A stretch of 64,000 nt of DNA from Datnioides undecimradiatus. Its lineage: Eukaryota > Chordata > Actinopteri > Lobotiformes > Datnioididae. The stretch lies in assembly GCA_008933995.1 (NCBI GenBank), contig WARS01000645.1:248001-312000 (forward strand), given 5' to 3'. This document shows positions 53,601-64,000 of this stretch, one piece after another (within the stretch, counting starts at the first letter, position 1; each line of letters begins with the position of its first letter). A program made the translations under genes and the position numbers. Below the pieces are notes generated by a model, which was given only the letters and a program-made list of their open reading frames with translations, searched no databases and had not been told where the DNA came from.

Positions 53601-56141
53601 GACAATCAGCAAAAACAGTAAAATTTGTGAAAACATAAGATTCAAAATGGATAGAGGATAACAAAATGCACTTTATTGCATTATCTGACTTGCTTCTTGA
53701 CTAATGGCATTTAAGAGATTCCTAGTGCATTGAAATCTGACAACAGGAGCTCCTGTCAGAGCATCCATTAGTGACATATTGCAAATGAAACTGGGTTTAA
53801 TTGTAATATGAAATGGGCTGGTATGGAAAACACCTTTTTTGCTTTTTCACTTTATTTTTGCTTAGTGGTTAGAAACGTTCCCACTGTGTGTCTGAAAAAC
53901 AGCTTTTGGAGTGAATCTACAGAGCTGTGGCTCACTCCACCCTCTATGAGTCAGTTAGTCTGCTTTCAGCATAAAAACATTGCACCAGGAACAGTAGACT
54001 GTTGTTTATTCATTAGTTTCTTCTGTTTTCTTCATCATTAATAAAGATGAGGAGGTCTGATTGTGAAAAAGACATTGTGAATTAAGAGACAGCATAGACA
54101 GCATGCCTAAGCCCATTCCCTCGTCTCCTTAGTGCTTTAGGCTATTGTCACAACCCAGTAGTGAAATTGCTTGTCAAAAAGCACTTATCTACTGAAGTTT
54201 AGAGGTTACATCAACGACAGATATTGAAGGTGTGAGTTTAGTTATTTTTAACAGTTGCTTACAAGAATTTAAATTCTTAAGTGACATTTTCACACAGAGC
54301 CAGATTTGGACCAAACCAGTTTTCACATTATTTATCCAGCAGCTCTGAGTCAAAATGCCTGTATTAGGAGTAACACAGAAATATGGTGAAATGTGAAAAT
54401 TAGTATTATAAGTGGTGTGGTGAGTGCATGTGTGGGGATAAGTGCAGTTTAGGGGAAGTGTAATGAGAAAAACAAATTTAATAGACCCCAAAAACACAAC
54501 CAAACAAAACCCAGCAAGCTGCCAGGAAAGAGATGCAGAGCTGACGTATCCAGGCTTGTTAAAACAACTGGGAGAAGTTGATTTCAGTGTGGCTCATCCT
54601 CCGGACACACACCTGCCAGTCTACATGGAAACAGGAACAACACAGGAAATCAAATTGGTGCCTTTCATTATGCCAACGTGTCTCCTCGCTTCTTTCACTC
54701 GCTTCTCTCCCTCACGTCTTAACTCCTCTCAGAGACAGAGATGCGAGGATGGAGGAGCTTAAGCTGCCAAATGAGAAATCTTTGGCTCCACAGCAGCAGT
54801 CTTAAGCGACATCAGATACTTAGGACATCTTGTACAGCTGTATCACCTGTCAAACCGACAGGTAACAATGTCGACGGAACACCTTTATATAAGAACAGTT
54901 TCTATTTTCTTTCATAGATAGTCAGAGAGGTATAAAATATCTCTTACAGTTCTATAGAATTCCTACATGTGAAAGGGGCCTTTCATTCATATAAGTATGT
55001 AAATTGCATTTAAAAGCTGGTTATTATCAGTATTACTACTGTTGCATTATTGTTATCTGCACAATAATACAATTCAAAGTGCAGCATCTGTACATCACAC
55101 CACCAGATAAAAGACACTTGTACTTTCTGGCTCTAAGTGGCTCCAGAAACCTCCTCATTTCACGTCTCCTTGAGGGGCATTTAAGGGACTTTAACAGGGG
55201 GATAAAATTCTGAGTCACAAGAGGACATGAGGAAGTTATCAGCTGGCAATAATAAAAAAGGACCCAAGGAGAGTGGGAGGGGTCATCACAAGGCATTGTA
55301 GCGGTGTACCACAGAGCTACTATCTGAATCTGTTCACAGTATGTCACGGTAATTTCAGTCTGCATTCAGATTTATACTGGGAGGTGTTACTATAACATTT
55401 TGCCCTATTCAGCTTAATGCTACTATTGTCACTGCATGTGCTACTATCTGCTAAATATACAAAACATAGTTTACCATGTGCCAAAATTAATTAAACAAGA
55501 ACATAATATAATTATCTAATTATTATAATTGCATGCACTTTTTAGACAGTCCCTAACTTTAGCCCATCTACTGACCAGTGGTGCACAATATATCATCAGA
55601 TCTGAGCTCAAAACTATTTGAAATCAATCACCTGAACCTCTTCTGATGAATAAACATGATGGTGACTAGCTAAAAACCAGAAGTTATAAAGACACAAGGT
55701 GCCTTTTTACATGATTTCTCACCAGACATATAGATGTTTATCTCACAACGCTGTAAAGAGTGACTTCTGCTGACACCAGCAGTGTGTATTGGATTTCACT
55801 GAATTATGACTCTGAGGAGAAATGTTGTGACGTTTGTGGCAAATTGTGTCCATTAGGTGACAGGTCAGTGAAGGGAACCAGGCACAAAGATTCTGGTCCT
55901 GTGTACTGTATATCCGTCCATTCCTATTTGTTTACATCTCTACTGCACTGGGCCCAAAGAATTTGGCAGCAACACGCTGACACCACATATTTCTCATGAC
56001 GTGATGACAAATTTGCCCCTACACTTGAGTACATTCTTGTATTTTTATTTTCCTGTAGCTAAATCTGCATCACTCTCACTTAATCAGGCATGTTGATTAA
56101 GTCTCTAATTTGTAGCAGTAGAAAGGAGGAGTAGATGGAGT

Positions 56142-56166
56142 GGTGTGTGTGTATGTGTGTGTGTGT
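56142..56166. repeat. (GT)n microsatellite, interrupted
   Basis: A GT tract with one GTAT interruption. Confidence 0.85.
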
Positions 56167-57215
56167 ATTGTACATAATATCACTCAGCCATTGCAGAGGA
56201 TTACAGTGTCTTCAGAGAACATTTCTGTTTTACATTACTTCATTAGGCTCCCTTTGATAACCTTTCATTTCACATTATTAGTTTTCATTTAATCCCGGCC
56301 CATGTCTAAGCTGCTGTCTGGTAGTGTACGGCATGATGGCAAAAGTCTGCAGAGAGACAACTCCTCTACAAGTGTAGGGCTGCGTAATTAAGCAAAAAGC
56401 CACAAGAGGCCGAGCTTTACAGTGATTTCTGAACAGCTGCTGTGAGATGTGTTGTTAGGCATGACTTGTTAGCTGTGCTAAAAATCAGTATACAACCTTC
56501 AGTGATTTACTGCCTTCAGAAAACTCAACATAATTCTAATAAGGCTTTGGAGGGTTAGATTGAATTCAATTAATCATTTTCTTGTAATTATTATTGTTAT
56601 TTAAAGTTATGATTTGTATATTTTACAACATATTTGCATTCCGTTAATACCTCGACAGTTTTCGCAGTTGAGGAAACCTTACTGCCGTCTGCCTACATGA
56701 GGGACTGACAGGAAATGAAGCAGCATGTAATTCAGCATTAGTTTGAAATTTCTTTCTCAGTGATGTCAGCTTCACTGTTTACTTGTGAGTCTTCCACAGC
56801 CATATCAAACCGTTGAGTTACTGCCAATGCAAACCTCAAATTTTCTGCTGCATTGCCGTGAGCACATTAAAAGTGTTCTGCTGGTGAAATCCAAAGAGCC
56901 TTTTTGTGAAGTATTCACACTGCGACTATTTGTCCCTGCAATCGCTCATCAAAACTAATCCTATGACGCATTTTTTGCACAGTTACATAGTAACAGTCAG
57001 ATAAAGATAAAGACAGAAGCAAAAGGTGAATGTAAAGGTTATGATTTACCGACTTTTCATTAAAACAAAATAACAATGTAAGATTCACTACTTGCTTCTC
57101 TGCTGTGTGTCTTGCATAGTATTGTCTCAAATCATGTGTGAAGCATTTACTCCCACTTGCTGTTACCAGCAGTAACCACTGGTGTTGCTAAATCAACCAG
57201 GACTTAAATCTAAAT

Positions 57216-57330
57216 TAAGGTAAGATTATTAAGGTAAAAGATAAACATTCGGTGATCCCACAGAGGGGAATTTCAGATGTCACTGACAGAGACATCTGAA
57301 TCAAACCCAAACTTCTATTTCATGCTTTAA
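57216..57330. repeat. Possible short interspersed repeat remnant
   Basis: GGTGATCCCACAGAGGGGAA resembles the fish repeat word TTGATCCCACAATGGGGAAA. Just after it, CAGATGTC and GACATCTG form a small perfect 8-bp stem. The match is short, so this is a weak call. Confidence 0.3.
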
Positions 57331-58815
57331 CACTGTACATACAGTCGCTACAAGCACTTTACTACCTTAACTTATGGTGCAATGCAGTCTCAACCAAAGT
57401 GACATGGGTGTGTGATTAGTAGCAGCAAGTCAGGAATGTGTAGTAAAACTATTACAACTTTAAATAAACTTACTTTAGCCATAAGATATAATTGTGTTTG
57501 TTTATAATTGCGATTGTTTTCCTCTGCTGATGTTTTGGGTTTTTTTTTTAGTTTTTCTGTAAAACGCAGTCTTTTTAAAAAATAGAGAGGAACAAAAACC
57601 TGACCGGTAGCTGCTGAAAATTTGAATCACTCTACTCCCACTCGTGTCTGTTTTGTTCTCTGCTCACGCTGCTGCTCTTACTGTAGCAACACAACTGCAT
57701 CACCTCCACCCCAGAATCCACCCAGAGGCTCTGATACTAGTTTTCTCTGAGGGTGTGGGTATTTGTTATTGTCAGCCAGCTCCCCCCGCCCCCCACCTCG
57801 ATTCTTAATTGCATGCTACAGGGAGTGATGAGGTCAAAGACTTGACACCAAACATTAGCTGTTCATAACTCTGTATTCATATGTTATTAAATCTATTCAA
57901 GTTGTCTGACTGAAATTCAGGTTTCTGCCGTATTAGACAGCCATCACATATGTTGGCTGAAAGCTGCAATTTCCGAGATACCCAATAAAGCCAACCTATC
58001 CCACATTAATGGTCCGAGCCTGTCATCTTTTGTGCATAGTCTGGCTTAATTGAAATACCAGGCTTTTAAATTCCCATCAGTCGTCTCTGAAAATGTTCAG
58101 CTCACGCCTAGCTCATTATCGCTGACAATATACAGATATTAACGAATGACCTGTTTGACATTAAGTCAAAGTTCTCCCGCAGAAATAGATGATTTGATTG
58201 TCACAGACAGTATCTGTGTTCGGATGCTGTATTTAATTGCGTTGTTCCGCACCTCTTCTCTACTTTTAAATTATAGCCCCTTCAGATGTTTTCAAAGAAA
58301 AAAAAAGAGTGCTCACGCTCTCCCTTAAAACAAAAACAGGCTGATGTGTTCCTCCTCTCTGTTAATGCCTCCACTGGAAAGCATTTAGTATCACTTCTGT
58401 ATGAGTGGATTATCTTTTACAGATACTGAAAGAGGATATGAGGGATCACTATTAATTTGCAGTGCACCCAGCATTGTGCATTGCTGTCCAGCTGTTTGCC
58501 AAAACTGACGTTTTAACAGGGGTTTGTCAAAAAGACCAGTGGTAGCAGAGTTATCTCAATAGCTCTATGACTCTAAACCTGATAAAGCTATATAGGGCGA
58601 TTTAAATTCTTAATATAAACAAAATCTGCTGGAATGTGTTTGGTTTGACTAGCTTTTACTCCTCCTTCTCCTCCTGGCAAATGGAAGATCTGTTTACTGC
58701 TGATAATCTTATCAGATTCAAATTTCACTCACCATCCGGCCCTTTCATCTCTTTGATTGATCATCCCTGTGATATAATGAAAGCCAGTCTAAGCAATCAA
58801 CCATCGTGTCTGCAG

Positions 58816-58959
58816 GGCTGAAGATCCGAGAGGTGATGATCAACGTGTCACGTCAGCAGGTGGAGGACTTTCATGGCCCAGAGGATTACTGGTGTCTGTG
58901 CGTCGCCTGGAGCCACCTGGGAACCTCCAAGAGCCGCAAGGCAACTGTCCGCATTGCCT
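58816..58959 (+). CDS. unc5d: unc5d exon 3: second half of Ig domain 1
   Basis: This 144-bp exon completes Ig1. Its first two bases (GG) complete the split Gly codon from exon 2, and it ends with the T of a split Tyr codon. It starts after CTGCAG and ends at T|GTAAGC. The peptide is [20 protein letters not shown], then [16 protein letters not shown] and [24 protein letters not shown] and [11 protein letters not shown] are diagnostic for UNC5D. The two cysteines in YWC-x-C pair with the LRC and FKC cysteines of exon 2, giving the double disulfide known in UNC5 Ig1. NVS is an N-glycosylation sequon that corresponds to NVT in mammals. The residue between the cysteines is Leu (codon 58896-58898) where the family members I remember have Gln. 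The 144-bp length and phase 1-1 agree with the conserved family gene structure as I know it. Confidence 0.95.
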
Positions 58960-59196
58960 GTAAGCAACTCCATGTCACTTTGATACCACACTGACCTTAT
59001 TGTCCCTGAGAAGGTTATTCTTCTTCAAACTGGTGCCATGATTTGTTTATGAGATTTTTTTTTTCACTGTCATGTACGCGTGTGAGAGGGGAGAAGGTCA
59101 CATATGAAACAAATTGCATTTTTTTGCTCCTCCTTTCTCCTTCCCCCTTCATACTGCAGTTGTTCTTTAATGCAGGCTGTTTATTCTCTCCCTTAG
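58960..59196 (+). other. unc5d: unc5d intron 3, 237 bp
   Basis: A short phase-1 intron with donor GTAAGC and acceptor TCTCCCTTAG. A pyrimidine-rich tract lies at about 59118-59150 and a second one directly before the acceptor. No other feature is seen. Its small size contrasts with the 22-kb intron just upstream. Confidence 0.92.
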
Positions 59197-59300
59197 ACCT
59201 GAGGAAGAACTTTGAGCAGGACCCCCAAGGCACAGAGGTGCCTCTGAATGGCATGATTGTGTTGCACTGTCGTCCCCCAGAGGGAGTGCCGGTGGCTGAG
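59197..59300 (+). CDS. unc5d: unc5d exon 4: start of Ig domain 2
   Basis: This 104-bp exon begins with AC, completing the Tyr codon opened in exon 3, followed by 34 full codons, and ends in phase 0 at GAG|GTGAGG. The peptide is [20 protein letters not shown], then [23 protein letters not shown] is the conserved Ig1-Ig2 linker of UNC5 proteins. The Cys of VLHC is the first cysteine of the Ig2 disulfide, and CRPPEG is invariant in the family. QDPQG with GMIVLHC again points to UNC5D. The next exon should start with Val-Glu-Trp-Leu, the usual continuation; it is not in the remaining 4.7 kb. No frameshift or internal stop is present, so the gene looks functional here. Confidence 0.95.
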
Positions 59301-59695
59301 GTGAGGGCTTCTTGCACTTCAAACAAGTAACATTTTTTCCTGTGTTGCCTGGAGAGGAGCAGTCATCTGTCTGGTTTACCTACAGTGTAACTCTGTTGTC
59401 ATGATACAATGTTTTGTCACTCTGCAGCCACAGACGCATCTGCACTTTTCTTTCCTTATATTAAATCAGCCGAAGCTGTGGTTGATGAGCTGAAGGTGCC
59501 ATTTGTTTAGATCCTGGTGCTCATACTGTTCAAGTTAGTCATTCATATACTGGCAGTTATATCAATCCGTGTCCATGGCTATGCTCTCTGTTTGCTTTGT
59601 TCTCTGGTAAAAGGAATGTTCAGCCATGACTTATTTAGATGTCATGTATTCATTTCACCCTCCCTATCATTTCCTCTCTCCCTGCTCGGAGTGTT

Positions 59696-59696
<1 letters not shown>

Positions 59697-59733
<37 letters not shown>
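59697..59733. repeat. unc5d: (GT)n microsatellite in intron 4
   Basis: An uninterrupted GT tract 400 bp past exon 4; usable as a polymorphic marker for the gene. Confidence 0.93.
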
Positions 59734-59735
<2 letters not shown>

Positions 59736-62700
59736 TGAAAGGGAGAGCCTGTCATTGCCATTTTAATTTTTTTTACCATGAATATAAAATGAGGCTTGTG
59801 GCTTGTGGACAGTCCTGTTGAGTGCTCTGTGTTGTGCTGCGCTCTGAGGCAGTGTGCCTTCATGTGAAGGCTCAGTAGGCAGATATGTAAATATCAAAGC
59901 CTGTGTGCCTGAGCATCTGAAGCTTTGCATTTACTTAAAGACACAGTCCATGATTCATACACAAACAAAGTGACAGCCCAGGCAACAAATTTCAAAGCAC
60001 AAGACTGGAACCCTGCTATTACTCCCAAAATGACTGGCATGTCTTTACGTACACTGACTAATAGGTTATCAATATTCTATGATGCTAATAGTTAAAGCTT
60101 TGTTTACATCATTTATATTCTTAAATATGAGAAGTTGAGGAACAGAGTTTTCATCTGCAAGTTGAACTTTTTAGTCACATTCTTAGAAGCTGAAGAGTTG
60201 ACTTTCAGCTAAATCCTGGATGCAAATCCTCAGCATGTACAACATTAATTATTCAAAAGAAGCAATCAGGGTTAAAATTGCAGAACATCCCAAGGTGTTA
60301 TTTATTAAAAGTCAAAACAAAACAACCGCTCTTCATCAGGACTGTGTGAGTGTGGTTTGATCACATTTGACTGACAGTCATCTGACCAAATGACCCACCA
60401 ACTGTCGTCAGATTGTGATTCATGTTGGTAAGTTGTCATTGGGCCACAAGACTGTAACCTAATGAGAAGTCAACGAAACTGTCATCACTTTACCATAAAA
60501 TAGTAGATTCATGTTGGATTTTATTACTTGCAGTAAGAAGTTGATTGAAAAAATGGTATTACAGGGTGTTCTCAACCATTCTGGAAATATCAGGGCAGTA
60601 CTTTGATCTTTTTCAGACTTTAGCAAGACAATGATATTAAACATATATTTGTCAATGCAATGATAGAAGTACACCCTTGAGAAGAGAATAAATATGTATT
60701 TCTAAAGCTTTGTTGTGCTTTTATTACCCCTGTTTCCAAACACAAGGACAACATATTAGAGAAATAATGACTAAAAGTTACATACATTTTGTTTCTGGCC
60801 TTGACAGAGTTTTGCTCTAGAAGTGGAGAAAGTTTCATGTTATATCCAAAACTTACATGGCATGTCTGCATTTGATTGGAAGTACTATTTATTTTCACTG
60901 ACTGCAGTTTTATTCGCATCAAAACAAAAGACTCTTTATTGTTTAACTAAAAACCCACAGCATTGTGCTATACCTGAACTTACTTAAAGGTTGACCTCAG
61001 TCAAACTGAGCACATATTCATATGCATCACTTGCTACTACACCCTAACAGCTAACAGCCCCTAGAACAAGCACAGGTACAGACCTGCTGTGCATTAGTCC
61101 TTGTGTCTGTAGACAGTGTTTGGTTGGGATTTTTTTTTTTAGATTTTTTAGCAAATAGTAAATATGATCACTTATGTTAACCTGTCCGTTGTTTTTTCTT
61201 TAAAGTTAGAGCACTATATACTTAAAGCTTAAAGTCAGCATTTGAGCGCAAATGTGCACCTGAAATTGATGTAGCCCAAACATTTTCCTTAGCTGGCTTC
61301 ATCGTCGGTTCTGTATTGTCATATTAATAAAATGTTGATCACAAAAAAGTAGATTGGGGCATTAAGACTCCTTAAGGACTCCTTCCATGCCACAGATAAT
61401 GTACGCAAAACTTTTTGTGTGTGTGTGGTATGTGATGAATGATTCAGCTCACACAAATGGAGCATCGGTGTACCACTAGTATCCCCCATGCATTGTGGTC
61501 ATCAAGTAGGCAACTCCTCATGCATTCATTAATGCGTCTCTGGCTAACAAAGAGAATGGTAATAGTAAATAATGCAGGGACAAATCCAGCTCTCCCTAGT
61601 ATGACTTGCATCGGGAAAAAAACCTACTCAGAGTTTTGGTTGTGGCTGTACTTTTACTTTTCATGACTTTAGACGTTGCTGAGAGGTTAAAGCCTTTCTT
61701 TGTATCCAACTCTGTGAAATTTGGCTCCAAGAGAAGCTGTAGCTCAGCCACAGTTTGAGTTTAAGGAATTGAGGTCATGATGCAGTGTGATCTGTTGAAC
61801 TCTATTTGTATTCAGAGGCATATTTATTTTGGTCATGACATTCATTTAAATCTTTCATACTTTTGCAACTTTAAACTGATCCTGATGGAAACGAAAACTC
61901 GTGCTGTTCAAGGAAGAAGAAATGCAAACGGTTAATTTTGGGAGAGCTGACAATAAAATGCTCAGTTGACAAGATGCAAATGAAATGAGCTCTGACTTTG
62001 CATGCTGTTTTTAAAACATAAACGCTGCACAGCCGACTTTACAGCTTGAAATCCCCTTATGTCGCTGCTCTCTTCATGTTCTCAGAGGCAACACTAACAG
62101 TGAGAAGGGGAAGAACTTTATCCGCATCTCACTGTAACTAAGCCACCCGGGAGTTTACTGGGCTGCTGTGTAGGATGTTAATGAAAGTCAGAGAATGCCA
62201 TATTATCTGTCCCAGCAGCGATAGAGGCAATAATCTGTGCACACTGTAAGTCCAACTACAGAGAATGTGTCGTAGTAAAACAGCTTAAATCCACTTCAGT
62301 TTATTGGTGACATGAGTCAGGATGTCCAAATCTTTTCACTTGGCTCCACTTTTTATAGACAGGAAGATGTTTACAATTCAGATTAAATTTACTTTACATT
62401 ATCAAAACATTATCAGCCCTCATTGGAGCATAATAATCCCACAATAATACTGCTAATTTTTATTTGTGTAGTTTGTTTAAAATTGTACTCACTGAGAAGA
62501 AGATATTTATATTATATTAATTTATGTGCATCATCCTGATCAACATTGGAATTTGTTTGGTGCAATATGTGTGGGATGATGAATTCAAAGTCTGCTCACA
62601 AATCACAGTCGTCAGAGGATAACAATCACGTCTGTAGTAACGACTGCATAATATAGCTCTAAAAAACAATCAGGGCACTATCAGACCCATCAGGGATGCA

Positions 62701-63838
62701 TCATTTTCTGTGACATAAAGCAACACTGCATCACTCAAACTCACTTCTTATTATAGGATATTATTATCTATTAATGAATGAGTATGTGCAGTAGCTGAAA
62801 GCCCCAAAAACAGCATAGAGATTTTTGGAAACTAAAAGCGCATTTGGTATAGAATTAGTAAATGTCATCCGAAGCATGGAACAACATATTTTCAGGACAC
62901 AGATTTATTAAATAACTGGTTTAAAAGGTATTTGTCCCAACCACAAAAGTGATTGTATCCAGCTTGTAGGAAAGGTTCATGTTGGAGTCTGACTTTAGGA
63001 GTAAACTGTCAGACGTCTATTGCACGACCAACTTTTAAGTGACATCCAAGCAAATAACTATTCCTGCCAGCTGTAAACAAGTGAAGTGAAAATTATGGCT
63101 CTGCTTTGTAAGGTTAAAAGTTTATTGGTGGAGAGAGGAAAAAAATGTCTCCAATAACTTTCGAAAAAAAAACTGCTTTACAATCATTAGCCCCACATTA
63201 ACCGTCCAAGTATTCTTTACCAAGTGTAATTAATCATCAAGCCTCTCATCCAAAGTCATTTGAAGTACTTAAAATGTAATTATTCAGTGATGAACACAAC
63301 ATTTCCAGAGATGGTGTGGAGATAAACCAAGGACACAACAAGGGTTTAGCCACCCCCGCCTCTAGAATATGCTGCTGTCAGATTTGGAGGGCTCATTTGT
63401 TTAATGTGATTTCATGAAAGTCATTGTTGCATTGAGAAAAGGCCATAGATGACTGAGGGGAGGCGGAGAGGGTGCAGGCGTGAGGGAAGTGAAAGGAGGA
63501 GGGCGCTTGTTAATGAAACTCAACCTTAATTGAATCAGATGGAACAAAACCTACTGCAATGCTTTGTAATCGTCCTCATGTCACTTTCACTTCCCATTTA
63601 AATGATTGTAAATGTAGGTCATTACATTTGCTTTCAGAATAATTGGGTGTTTAGGCCTGATGCAGGGGGGAGTTCGAATGACTTAGAACAGGACGCACTT
63701 TTTGTGAGTCACGTTTAAGTTGGTACCTTTTCTGCACATAGACACAGTGTGCTTTGGGCCTGTTGTCTCTCTCATCTCAACCACTTCAAACAGCTTGAAG
63801 CTATCAGGAAAATAAAACTCAGCTGCATGGTTAATGGA

Positions 63839-63850
63839 CCCCCCCCCCCC
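63839..63850. repeat. Poly-C run
   Basis: Twelve consecutive C followed by GCCGACC; likely to vary in length between reads or individuals. Confidence 0.9.
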
Positions 63851-64000
63851 GCCGACCATTTGATGCTGCTTTCAATATATCATGAGCTCATTTCATTTTC
63901 TCTCTCTGTATTCTGGCTGGAAATGAACAAACCAGACAAAAGTTACACAACCAGATAAAAGTTGTGGAAAACTTTGAAAGAGAGCTACAGTTTTCAGTTT

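Larger units (their letters stand above)
36759..58815 (+). other. unc5d: unc5d intron 2, about 22 kb
   Basis: The intron runs from the GTACAG donor after exon 2 to a TGTCTGCAG acceptor before exon 3; both flanking exons are in phase 1. It contains the possible two-exon unit at 38623-39520, a percomorph interspersed repeat with a hairpin at 41505-42030, the CpG-rich LTR-like block at 43790-45180, fold-back elements at 45270-45886 and 46774-47214, and GT/TA simple repeats at 50588-50639 and 56142-56166. In 47.2-49.2 kb and 50.7-57.2 kb I see no gene or recognisable element. The latter has purine-rich patches around 51.6-51.85 kb and 52.8-52.87 kb. Confidence 0.85.
59301..64000 (+). other. unc5d: unc5d intron 4, 5' part
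   Basis: The intron starts at the GTGAGG donor and continues beyond the window. It holds a (GT)n tract at 59697-59733, a poly-C run at 63839-63850 and otherwise unique-looking AT-rich DNA. I looked for a codon run Val-Glu-Trp-Leu-Lys-Asn (the expected start of exon 5) and did not find one. Confidence 0.85.

Noticed and set aside
59015-59330. Minus-strand 103-codon frame across exon 4
   Set aside because: It is antisense to the real exon 4 and has no independent support.
1-64000. CRISPR arrays, tRNA or rRNA genes, prokaryotic operons, phage or plasmid modules
   Set aside because: None seen; the sequence has vertebrate introns, splice sites and repeats, and no bacterial gene density.

Overview
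This is vertebrate, almost certainly teleost, nuclear DNA carrying part of one gene. Three coding exons on the plus strand (36552-36758, 58816-58959, 59197-59300) join in frame with consensus GT/AG splice sites. They encode the first immunoglobulin domain and the start of the second Ig domain of a netrin receptor of the UNC5 family. The peptide fits UNC5D best: KSNPI followed by [38 protein letters not shown] and [14 protein letters not shown]. The paralogue call comes from remembered family sequences; no search was run. The teleost assignment rests on compact exons in a repeat-moderate, CA-microsatellite-rich background and on several interspersed repeats that I recognise from percomorph fish.

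Layout: 1-36551 lies upstream of exon 2 and is most simply intron 1; no convincing exon 1 (signal peptide) was found there. Intron 2 (36759-58815) is about 22 kb and holds most of the recognisable mobile DNA. Intron 3 is only 237 bp. Intron 4 begins at 59301 and runs past the window end, so Ig2, the thrombospondin repeats, the transmembrane segment, ZU5, UPA and death domains lie outside.

Non-coding content: about a dozen dinucleotide microsatellites; a decayed non-LTR reverse-transcriptase fragment on the minus strand (about 33270-33625); a CpG-rich probable LTR-element insertion (43790-45180); two fold-back elements (45270-45886, 46774-47214); two copies of one long percomorph repeat (25455-25790, 41505-42030); a pair of related (GT)n-linked repeats 17 kb apart (3131-3196 and 20631-20716); and a perfect 24-bp hairpin at 41683-41735. 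Most listed open frames are random shadows of intronic or low-complexity DNA.

I see no operon, CRISPR array, tRNA or rRNA, and no novel multi-gene system. The observations most worth checking are a possible unannotated two-exon transcript inside intron 2 (38623-39520), the GT-linked repeat pair, the hairpin, and a Gln-to-Leu change between two conserved Ig1 cysteines.
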